A DNA stretch of 64,000 nt from Rhodoferax sp. (GTDB lineage: Bacteria > Pseudomonadota > Gammaproteobacteria > Burkholderiales > Burkholderiaceae_C): positions 101,681 through 165,680 of the forward strand of contig NZ_JAAFHA010000004.1 of the NCBI RefSeq assembly GCF_010365055.1, given 5' to 3'. Below the pieces are notes generated by a model that was given only the letters and a program-made list of their open reading frames with translations, had not been told where the DNA came from and made no database searches. The position numbers were made by a program, and so were the translations under genes. Shown piece after piece: positions 58,800 to 64,000 of the stretch (position 1 is its first letter; every line of letters begins with the position of its first letter).

Positions 58800-58916
58800 C
58801 ACTGGTATGACTATTCGCTTTAAACCCTCGTCCACAGACACCGACAGCGCCCAGCCCAGCAACTGCCGCGCTTTGGAAATATCCACCTGCATCGCCCCCA
58901 ACATCGGCACCATCAT
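58800..58916 (-). pseudogene. Decayed 3' end of a sugar epimerase
   Basis: The minus frame reads MLGAMQVDISKARQLLGWAL and then SVSVDEGLKR. This is the C-terminal signature of NAD-dependent epimerase/dehydratases (VDISKARQLLGW, often with PPVSVDEGL). The rest of the gene is absent: the interspersed repeat begins at 58919. It marks a past rearrangement and suggests that this region once carried more of a sugar-nucleotide or exopolysaccharide cluster. Confidence 0.75.
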
Positions 58917-58918
58917 AT

Positions 58919-58970
58919 TCAAAACAATAGCTGCTCACGCAGTGTTGACGGGGGCTATAACCTTAAAAAC
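58919..58970 (+). repeat. Interspersed repeat, copy 10
   Basis: CAAAACAATAGCTGCTCACG followed by GGGGGCTATAACCTTAAAAA, next to the epimerase scrap and directly before a REP-like sequence. Confidence 0.75.
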
Positions 58971-58974
58971 CATA

Positions 58975-59000
58975 AATTAATTGGAATCTGACCCCAATTA
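58975..59000. repeat. REP-like sequence, copy 1
   Basis: A 26-base sequence with core TTGGAATCTGACCCCAA lies between the interspersed repeat and the Sel1 gene stop. The identical 26 bases recur at 62367-62392. Similar GGGGTCAGATTCC sequences are typical of REP elements mobilised by Y1 transposases. Confidence 0.7.
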
Positions 59001-59011
59001 CAGGGCAGCAG

Positions 59012-59500
59012 CTAAACGCTATTTGTTTGTGCCACAAATTTCCCACCCCGCAAGCCCTTTATTTGGGTTTGAGCGATGACGTGATCATGAGCGGCTGCCT
59101 TGGCAATCCACATGATGCCCAAGTTGTCATTCTTCGGCACCCCGTCACCGCTGATGTAGCAGCGACCGAGCCATTGCATGGCGTCGGGGTGGTCTTGCTG
59201 AGCGGCTTGCTGGAGCCAATAGAATGCGATCTTGTGCTTGCCAGCGATAGAGAAAAACTGGCCGATGTCGTTTTGCGCAGCCGCGTCACCCGCGTCGGCG
59301 TGCAAGACAACGGCCAAGTCAATCGGCTCCATGGGCACACAGATTTGCGGAACCACTTCGCTCCATAACAGCATGGCGCGCCCACGCGCGTCATCAGCAA
59401 CGCGCGTGATTTCGCTTTTGGCTATGCGCCGCCACCATGTACTGCGACTGCGTTCGGTAATGGCGATAGCCGCCTCAACACTGATGACATCCAGACTCAT
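59012..59500 (-). CDS. Sel1-like repeat protein
   Basis: A 162-residue protein. The N-terminal 50 residues (VEAAIAITERSRSTWWRRIAKSEITRVADD) resemble a small DNA-binding helix-turn-helix. The C-terminal half has two Sel1-like repeats (AFYWLQQAAQQDHPDAMQWL, CYISGDGVPKNDNLGIMWIAKAAA). Such repeats mediate protein contacts. Divergent from pilA, so a part in pilin or type IV pilus control is possible but not shown. Confidence 0.75.
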   Translation of the reverse strand: MSLDVISVEAAIAITERSRSTWWRRIAKSEITRVADDARGRAMLLWSEVVPQICVPMEPIDLAVVLHADAGDAAAQNDIGQFFSIAGKHKIAFYWLQQAAQQDHPDAMQWLGRCYISGDGVPKNDNLGIMWIAKAAAHDHVIAQTQIKGLRGGKFVAQTNSV

Positions 59501-59540
59501 GGCTTCATGTTAACAAGCATTCATATCCACATCACGAGCT

Positions 59541-59636
59541 CGTGACACACAACAATCCGGCTCGTCCAGGTTCGTGACACGCAAAAGTCCGTGTCATTTA
59601 AGTTCGTGACACACAAAAGGCCGGGTCGTTCAAGTC
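59541..59636. repeat. Three 32-bp tandem repeats upstream of pilA
   Basis: Each unit starts CGTGACAC and runs 32 bases: 59541-59572, 59573-59604 and 59605-59636. The shared core is CGTGACACxCAAxAG; the unit ends are more variable (CAGGTT, TAAGTT, CAAGTC). They sit between the divergent Sel1 and pilA genes, about 80 bases upstream of the sigma-54 site, where activator sites are expected. Confidence 0.75.
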
Positions 59637-59718
59637 TGAAACATGTGTTTGGACAACGGTCAGGGCTGCATTGAGGCAAAAAGCGATGATTGCCTCGTTT
59701 AGGGAGTTTTTCTGCGAA

Positions 59719-59734
59719 TGGCACGGAATCTGCT
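59719..59734 (+). promoter_or_regulatory. Sigma-54 promoter of pilA
   Basis: TGGCACGGAATCTGCT has the -24 GG and -12 GC separated by exactly ten bases, the RpoN pattern. It lies 46 bases before the pilin ATG, giving a leader of about 35 bases. Type IV pilin genes are commonly RpoN- and PilSR-dependent. Confidence 0.8.
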
Positions 59735-59779
59735 TATAGAGATCGTGCCTTTGTTCTTTTCTTAACTTTTGGAGCTTTC

Positions 59780-60268
59780 ATGAAGCGTTCTATGCAAAAG
59801 GGTTTTACCCTGATCGAATTGATGATCGTGGTAGCGATTATTGGTATTTTGGCTGCGGTGGCCTTGCCGGCTTATCAGGATTACACGATTCGCGCCAAGA
59901 TGTCGGAAGTTATTTTGGCGGCGTCAGCCTGCCGCACCAGTGTGACTGAAACGCGTCAGACGAACAACGCAGCCTCCATGCCAACCGCTGGAAAATGGGG
60001 TTGCGAGGCGTCGAATCCAACAACCAAGTACGTTAACTCGATCAAGACTGACGGTTTTGGCGCGGTTGCCGTAGAGGTGCGAACTGCCAATCTTTCGCAA
60101 GTTACTGGTTCCGTTTACTTGGTTCCAACAGTGGACGCTACTACCGGCGGGATTACTGGTTGGGAATGTGGTCCAAGCGTCGTAGGTATTGGGAAGTATC
60201 TTCCTGGTTCATGCCGCAGTGCTGTAGCAACAGCTTATACCGCAGTGGGTTCCTGGGCTGCCAATTGA
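59780..60268 (+). CDS. pilA: Type IV major pilin
   Basis: The 162-residue prepilin has a short leader (MKRSMQKG) cut by PilD before Phe, then the conserved N-terminal helix [20 protein letters not shown] with Glu at mature position 5. The mature protein has four Cys, the last pair forming the D-loop ([16 protein letters not shown]). GGAG precedes the ATG by six bases. Expression should be RpoN-dependent. The pilin glycosyltransferase gene follows after a terminator. Confidence 0.96.
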   Translation: MKRSMQKGFTLIELMIVVAIIGILAAVALPAYQDYTIRAKMSEVILAASACRTSVTETRQTNNAASMPTAGKWGCEASNPTTKYVNSIKTDGFGAVAVEVRTANLSQVTGSVYLVPTVDATTGGITGWECGPSVVGIGKYLPGSCRSAVATAYTAVGSWAAN

Positions 60269-60320
60269 ACATAGAGTTTGCCTAGCGTGAACTGTTGTCA
60301 GCCGCAGTCACCCTGCAATT

Positions 60321-60351
60321 AAAAATACGCCCCGCTGGGGCGTATTTTTTT
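60321..60351. terminator. Terminator after pilA
   Basis: AATACGCCCC and GGGGCGTATT pair around GCT, with A5 on one side and T7 on the other: a strong bidirectional terminator. The T-run ends five bases before the ATG of the next gene. Confidence 0.9.
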
Positions 60352-60356
60352 ATCTC

Positions 60357-62024
60357 ATGCACTACTTGCTTGGTTTTTCCCTCTTATTCCTCAGTTGGTT
60401 AGTGCCTTTGCATTTTCCACCTTGGGTCAGCTGGCATAACGAAGTGCTGGCTTTTTTGGCGGCCCTGCTACTCGCCTGGTACGCTGTGTTCGTTGTGGCA
60501 AAAAAAAATCTTGCAGCCACCATCGCTACTCCTGTCACTGCGCTACCGCTAGTCGCGTTGGGACTGCTGATTTGGCTGCAGGCCACCAGCGGCCTGCTCA
60601 CTTTTTTCGGTGATGCCTTCGTCCTCACGGTGTATGTGATCATCTGCATTGCTTGCGTAGCGCTGGGCTATGCAGTCGGCAACGAGCAAAAAGCCTACAC
60701 CGTCTTTGCTTGCACCCTGCTGTTTGGCGCTTGTTTATCAGCTATCGTGGCCTTTGCCCAAGTCTTCGAGTTGTGGGTAGACTCCGCCTGGATCAGCCGC
60801 ATGCCGCAATTGCGCCGCCCCGGCGGCAATTTGGGGCAGCCCAATCAGTTGGCAACTCTGCTCCTGATGGGCCTGGCCAGTTTGATGTTCCTGTACGAAT
60901 CGAAAAAGCTCGGCGCGCTGGCGTCGGCGCTGCTCGCGTTCACGCTGCTGACGGGCGTGGCGGCCACCGAATCCCGCACCGGCGTTCTGAGCCTTCTCTT
61001 CTTGATGCTTTGGTGGTTTGCCAAGCGCAAGTCTCTTGACTTCAGGCTTTCTCCTTGGGTGGTGGCGTGTGGTGGCGTGGCTTTCCTGGGTCTGTTTTGG
61101 TTCTGGCCCAGACTGATGGATGCCGTCCAGCAAACCAGCGAGCTCGGCGCTCAAGTCAATGTCAGTGTCGGTACTCGCTGGCTGGTGTGGCCGCAACTGA
61201 TTGAGGCCGTGCTGCAACGGCCCTGGTGGGGCTGGGGACTGGGCCAGGTGTCAACCGCCCACAACGCCGTGGTTAGCGCCTATGCAGTGAGCGAGCCGTT
61301 TACCTACGCGCACAACATTGTGCTGGACCTGGCCTTGGGACTAGGCCTGCCATTGGCCGCGCTGCTGGTGCTGGTAACTGGCGTTTGGCTCTGGCGCCGT
61401 GTGCGCTCGGCCCGCCAGTTGGTGTCCTGGTACTGTCTGGCGCTGATAGTGCCGGTGGCGGTGCATTCGATGCTGGAGTTTCCGTTTGCTTACGCGTACT
61501 TTCTGGTGCCCGTCATGTTCGCCGTGGGCGCGCTGGAAGGCGCGGTGGGTGCCAAACCCGCCTTTCGCCTGGGCGTGAAACCGGCGCTGGCCCTGTTGCT
61601 TGTGACGACCGGGGTGATGGCGTGGTCGGTGGTCGAATACATGGCAATTGAAGAAGATTTTCGAATTGTTCGCTTTGAGGCGTTGCGCATTGGAACCACA
61701 CCTGCCAGCTACCAGCGGCCCCATGTGGTCTTGCTGACGCAACTGGACGCGCTGCTGCACGGCGGACGCATCGTGCCCAAGCCGGGCATGAGCGCGGATG
61801 AGGTGGATCTGGCCAGAAAAGTCGCCTTGCGCTTCCCCTGGCCCGCCACGCAAAATCGTTACGCCCAGTCGCTGGCCCTGAATGGCAACCCCGACGAAGC
61901 CATCCGCCAGTTGCTCGTCATGCGAGCGCTGCATGGCGAAGCAGCCTATGCGCAGGTCAAGGCCGGCTGGACTGTGCTGGCCCATGAGAAATACCCGCAA
62001 CTTCAGACTTTGAGGCTGCCTTGA
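60357..62024 (+). CDS. Pilin O-oligosaccharyltransferase (PglL/TfpO, Wzy-like)
   Basis: A 555-residue inner-membrane protein with about ten helices and the Wzy/PglL signature RRPGGNLGQPNQLATLLLMG, then ESRTGVLSLLFL and the periplasmic loop ending TYAHNIVLDLALGLGLP. The C-terminal 150 residues are soluble. Such enzymes move a lipid-linked glycan from undecaprenyl carrier to a Ser or Thr of pilin. Its place just behind pilA supports this over O-antigen ligase WaaL. No ribosome site fits between the terminator T-run and the ATG, so read-through and leaderless-like initiation are possible. Confidence 0.85.
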   Translation: MHYLLGFSLLFLSWLVPLHFPPWVSWHNEVLAFLAALLLAWYAVFVVAKKNLAATIATPVTALPLVALGLLIWLQATSGLLTFFGDAFVLTVYVIICIACVALGYAVGNEQKAYTVFACTLLFGACLSAIVAFAQVFELWVDSAWISRMPQLRRPGGNLGQPNQLATLLLMGLASLMFLYESKKLGALASALLAFTLLTGVAATESRTGVLSLLFLMLWWFAKRKSLDFRLSPWVVACGGVAFLGLFWFWPRLMDAVQQTSELGAQVNVSVGTRWLVWPQLIEAVLQRPWWGWGLGQVSTAHNAVVSAYAVSEPFTYAHNIVLDLALGLGLPLAALLVLVTGVWLWRRVRSARQLVSWYCLALIVPVAVHSMLEFPFAYAYFLVPVMFAVGALEGAVGAKPAFRLGVKPALALLLVTTGVMAWSVVEYMAIEEDFRIVRFEALRIGTTPASYQRPHVVLLTQLDALLHGGRIVPKPGMSADEVDLARKVALRFPWPATQNRYAQSLALNGNPDEAIRQLLVMRALHGEAAYAQVKAGWTVLAHEKYPQLQTLRLP

Positions 62025-62026
62025 GG

Positions 62027-62075
62027 GAAATCAGCCTGTAGCCCCCGTCCCTATTGGTCAAGCAGCTATGAAATA
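62027..62075 (-). repeat. Interspersed repeat, copy 11
   Basis: AAATCAGCCTGTAGCCCCCG followed by GGTCAAGCAGCTATGAAAT, starting three bases after the oligosaccharyltransferase stop. Confidence 0.8.
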
Positions 62076-62099
62076 TGAAGTTAACTGGTCGACCCTGAA

Positions 62100-62293
62100 T
62101 CAATGCGACACCCCATCCCGCCGCAGCACCTTCACCAGGGTCGACCACAAAATGCGAATGTCAAACGCCTGCGACTGGCGCTGCAGTTACGCTGCATCGA
62201 GCTTCACCTTGTCGGGCGTCGGCAGCTCGTCGCAGCCTCACTAAGCTCATGTTGCCCGCCAGAATGCTCCACAGTTGCGGCAGCTCGTCCAAT
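62100..62293 (-). pseudogene. Decayed 3' end of a sugar transferase
   Basis: Two pieces match the intact sugar transferase at 63588-64000. One is LDELPQLWSILAGNMSLV, the other DKVKLDAA*LQRQSQAFDI and on to KVLRRDGVSH and a stop. About 40 codons between them are deleted. The Tyr codon of DAAYLQ has become TAA. It therefore cannot be functional, and is a diverged second copy of the same gene end, on the other side of the Fic gene. Confidence 0.88.
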
Positions 62294-62310
62294 ATCAATC
62301 GACAAACGCT

Positions 62311-62362
62311 CTTAATTTAATAGCTGTATGTGCAAGTATCATGAGGGCTACAGCCAAATTAA
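62311..62362 (+). repeat. Interspersed repeat, copy 12
   Basis: TTAATTTAATAGCTGTATGT followed by GAGGGCTACAGCCAAATTAA, directly ahead of the second REP-like sequence. Confidence 0.75.
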
Positions 62363-62366
62363 CCAT

Positions 62367-62392
62367 AATTAATTGGAATCTGACCCCAATTA
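62367..62392. repeat. REP-like sequence, copy 2
   Basis: The same 26 bases as at 58975-59000, in the same orientation, again just downstream of an interspersed repeat and just past the 3' end of a minus-strand gene. Confidence 0.7.
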
Positions 62393-62395
62393 ACG

Positions 62396-63445
62396 TTACT
62401 TGAGTTCGTACCAAACACCGCGTCCGCTGCCATGTTGATTCAAATGACCATGCTCGACCAAATTTCGGAAGTGTTGCTTCAGCGTGTTTCGGCTGGCTCC
62501 CGTCAATTTAATGGCATCACCGATCGTGACGCGGCCGTGCTCACGGGCGAATTCGACGATCTGTAGCGACAGCTCGGGCAAGGTGGCTAGCACGATCCGC
62601 TCGCGCTCGACCTTCTTTTCAAGTCGCCTGACCTGCTCGGCCAGCGATCGCAAGAAAAAAACAAGCCACGGTTGCCAGTTGGGTGCGTCGGTACGGATCG
62701 ACCCCTGCGTCTGCCGCAAGGCAAGGTAATAGGCCTCTTTGTTGAATTCGATAACGCTTTCCAATGAGCTGTAGGGCACGTAGACATAGCCAGCCTGAAT
62801 TAGTAGCAAAGTCGTCAGCACCCGACTGAGTCGCCCATTGCCATCCTGAAAAGGGTGAATTTCCAGAAACACCACCACGAAGATGGCAATGATCAGCAAC
62901 GGGTGCAACTGAGCTTTGACACGCTCCTCATTCACCCAGGCCACCAATTCAGCTACCAGTCGTGGCGTGTCAAATGGGCTTGCCGTAGCGAACACAATGC
63001 CAATTTGCACCCCGTTTTCATCAAACGCGGCTACGCTGTTCGAGCTGGTCTTGTACGCACCTCTATGCCGTGCGTCCTTTTCGCTGTGACGCAGCAAAAT
63101 CTGGTGCAATTGCTTGAAATGGTTCTCGTTGAACGGGATGTCCCGCCAAGCGCTGAACACCAAGTCCATCAACTCGGCGTAGCCTGCCACCTCCTGCTCA
63201 TCGCGGGTCTCGAGGGACTGGATGGCCAAGTTGGAAAGCAGTTTTTCGACCTCTCGATCGGTCAACTTGCTACCTTCGATGCGGGTGGACGACCCGATGC
63301 TCTCGATGCTGGCAACCCTGCGCAAAGCTGAAAGCCGATCAGGGGCAAGGGTTCCTAACGAACGCCAAGCGCCTTTGAACTCATCGATTCGAGCGATTAG
63401 GCCCAGAATTTCAGGTGTGATCTTGAGGGTGTCAGAACGGAGCAT
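62396..63445 (-). CDS. Fic-family adenylyltransferase
   Basis: A 349-residue Fic/DOC protein that would transfer AMP to Ser, Thr or Tyr of a target. It has the full active site HPFQDGNGRLSR (197-208). An inhibitory motif of the [ST]xxxE[GN] type lies at 53-58 in SSTRIEG, on the N-terminal side, so it is a class II, self-restrained Fic enzyme. A C-terminal winged-helix (TIGDAIKLTGASRNTLKQHF) suggests DNA binding or autoregulation. The ATG at 63445 is chosen; 63475 is possible. It lies between an intact and a decayed copy of a sugar transferase end. Confidence 0.92.
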   Translation of the reverse strand: MLRSDTLKITPEILGLIARIDEFKGAWRSLGTLAPDRLSALRRVASIESIGSSTRIEGSKLTDREVEKLLSNLAIQSLETRDEQEVAGYAELMDLVFSAWRDIPFNENHFKQLHQILLRHSEKDARHRGAYKTSSNSVAAFDENGVQIGIVFATASPFDTPRLVAELVAWVNEERVKAQLHPLLIIAIFVVVFLEIHPFQDGNGRLSRVLTTLLLIQAGYVYVPYSSLESVIEFNKEAYYLALRQTQGSIRTDAPNWQPWLVFFLRSLAEQVRRLEKKVERERIVLATLPELSLQIVEFAREHGRVTIGDAIKLTGASRNTLKQHFRNLVEHGHLNQHGSGRGVWYELK

Positions 63446-63587
63446 GGAACCAATAATACACCCAATAACACCCATTAAAAACCCCGGAAAGTCTATCAAC
63501 GATTGAGCCCGAAATGGGCGTAAATGGATGTTCAATTGGTTCGAGTTATGCGGTATACCAGATGGTGTGCAGGCAATTGGGGAAGCA

Positions 63588-64000
63588 TCAGTGCGCCAAC
63601 CCATCCCGGCGCCGTACCTTGACAAAGGTCAGCCACAAAATGCGAACATCAAACGCCAGCGACTGGCGCTGCAGGTAGGCTGCATCGAGCTTGACCTTGT
63701 CTGGGATCAGCAACTCATCACGCCCATTCACCTGCGCCCAGCCGGTCAGCCCGGGCACTAACTCATGCACGCCGGACTGGGTGCGCAGCGCGATCAGGTC
63801 GTGCTGGTTAAACAGCGCCGGACGCGGCCCCACAAAGCTCATGTCGCCGGCCAGAATGCTCCACAGCTGCGGCAGCTCGTCCAGGCTGCTCTTACGCAAA
63901 AAGCTGCCAATGGGCGTGAGATGCGCCTTGGGGTCGGCCAGCAAATGGGTGGCCACCGCAGGCGTGCCCACCCGCATGCTGCGGAACTTGGGCAGTTTGA
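63588..64000 (-). CDS. Sugar transferase, C-terminal part
   Basis: The last 137 codons of a gene that continues past the window. It reads KLPKFRSMRVGTPAVATHLL, then SSLDELPQLWSILAGDMSFV, GPRPALFNQHDL and LVPGLTGWAQVNGRDELLIP. These are the signatures of bacterial undecaprenyl-phosphate sugar transferases of the WcaJ/PglC group, which start lipid-linked glycan synthesis at the inner membrane. It would supply a carrier lipid for exopolysaccharide or for the pilin glycan. The N-terminal part is not visible. Confidence 0.9.
   Translation of the reverse strand, partial: KLPKFRSMRVGTPAVATHLLADPKAHLTPIGSFLRKSSLDELPQLWSILAGDMSFVGPRPALFNQHDLIALRTQSGVHELVPGLTGWAQVNGRDELLIPDKVKLDAAYLQRQSLAFDVRILWLTFVKVRRRDGLAH

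Noticed and set aside
59541..59636. CRISPR array
   Set aside because: The three 32-bp units follow each other with no spacers and there are no cas genes.
59521..59724. 67-codon minus frame through the tandem repeats
   Set aside because: It is translated repeat DNA with shifting frame between units and no start signal.

Overview
The window looks like the chromosome of a betaproteobacterium of the order Burkholderiales, most probably family Comamonadaceae (Rhodoferax/Polaromonas-like). This is inferred from the high G+C content, from the gene orders rplU-rpmA-obgE-proB, hemA-prfA-prmC, secB-gpsA and ubiE-(Tim44-like)-ubiJ-ubiB, from the two adjacent cyanophycin synthetases, and from a roughly 45-bp interspersed repeat present in at least twelve copies. 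No rRNA, CRISPR array or prophage was seen; there is one tRNA (Pro, CGG).

Layout. 1-7.5 kb is an accessory stretch. It holds the 5' end of an SbmA/YddA-type ABC transporter, an orphan thioredoxin-like gene, a complete recombinase-in-trio (RIT) mobile element (three overlapping tyrosine recombinases between matching inverted repeats), then a DUF4238 protein, an HNH-like protein and a small lipoprotein. 7.5-9.6 kb carries nadA and nadC (quinolinate to NAD). 9.7-17.4 kb is a cyanophycin locus: a DUF1854 protein and an unusual ABC exporter with an N-terminal zinc ribbon, divergent from CphA' (degenerate Mur-type P-loop) and CphA (complete). 17.4-30 kb holds gpsA, secB, grxC, a rhodanese, gpmA, an S41 protease, moeB, a thermonuclease, a diguanylate cyclase coupled to a MinD/FlhG-like ATPase, a DUF429 protein, a folE-BLUF photoreceptor pair, and nudB-EEP nuclease-clsB.

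30-44.6 kb is mostly housekeeping: aspS, a DUF502 membrane protein, an FmdB-type zinc ribbon, the ubiquinone genes ubiE, ubiJ and ubiB with a Tim44-like protein between ubiE and ubiJ, DUF971 and HIT genes, a very large FAD/Fe-S/CCG oxidoreductase, a glycerophosphodiesterase and hemA. 44.8-58 kb continues with prfA, prmC, a second DUF502 gene, a K+/H+ antiporter, slyD, grxD, a lytic transglycosylase, proS, rppH, a CNP1-like gene, proB, obgE, rpmA, rplU, ispB and tRNA-Pro.

58.2-64 kb is accessory again. It contains a MazEF-type toxin-antitoxin pair with a palindromic operator, a decayed epimerase 3' end, a Sel1-repeat protein, a sigma-54-type promoter for the type IV pilin gene pilA, a pilin O-oligosaccharyltransferase, a decayed copy of a sugar transferase 3' end, a Fic-family AMPylase, and the 3' part of an intact sugar transferase that runs off the window. 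The pilin, the ligase and the lipid-linked sugar transferase together suggest a glycosylated pilus beside an exopolysaccharide cluster. The most interesting non-gene signals are the RIT termini, the interspersed repeat (including copies inside open coding frames), the two REP-like sequences bracketing the pilin locus, and the duplicated sugar-transferase ends around the Fic gene.
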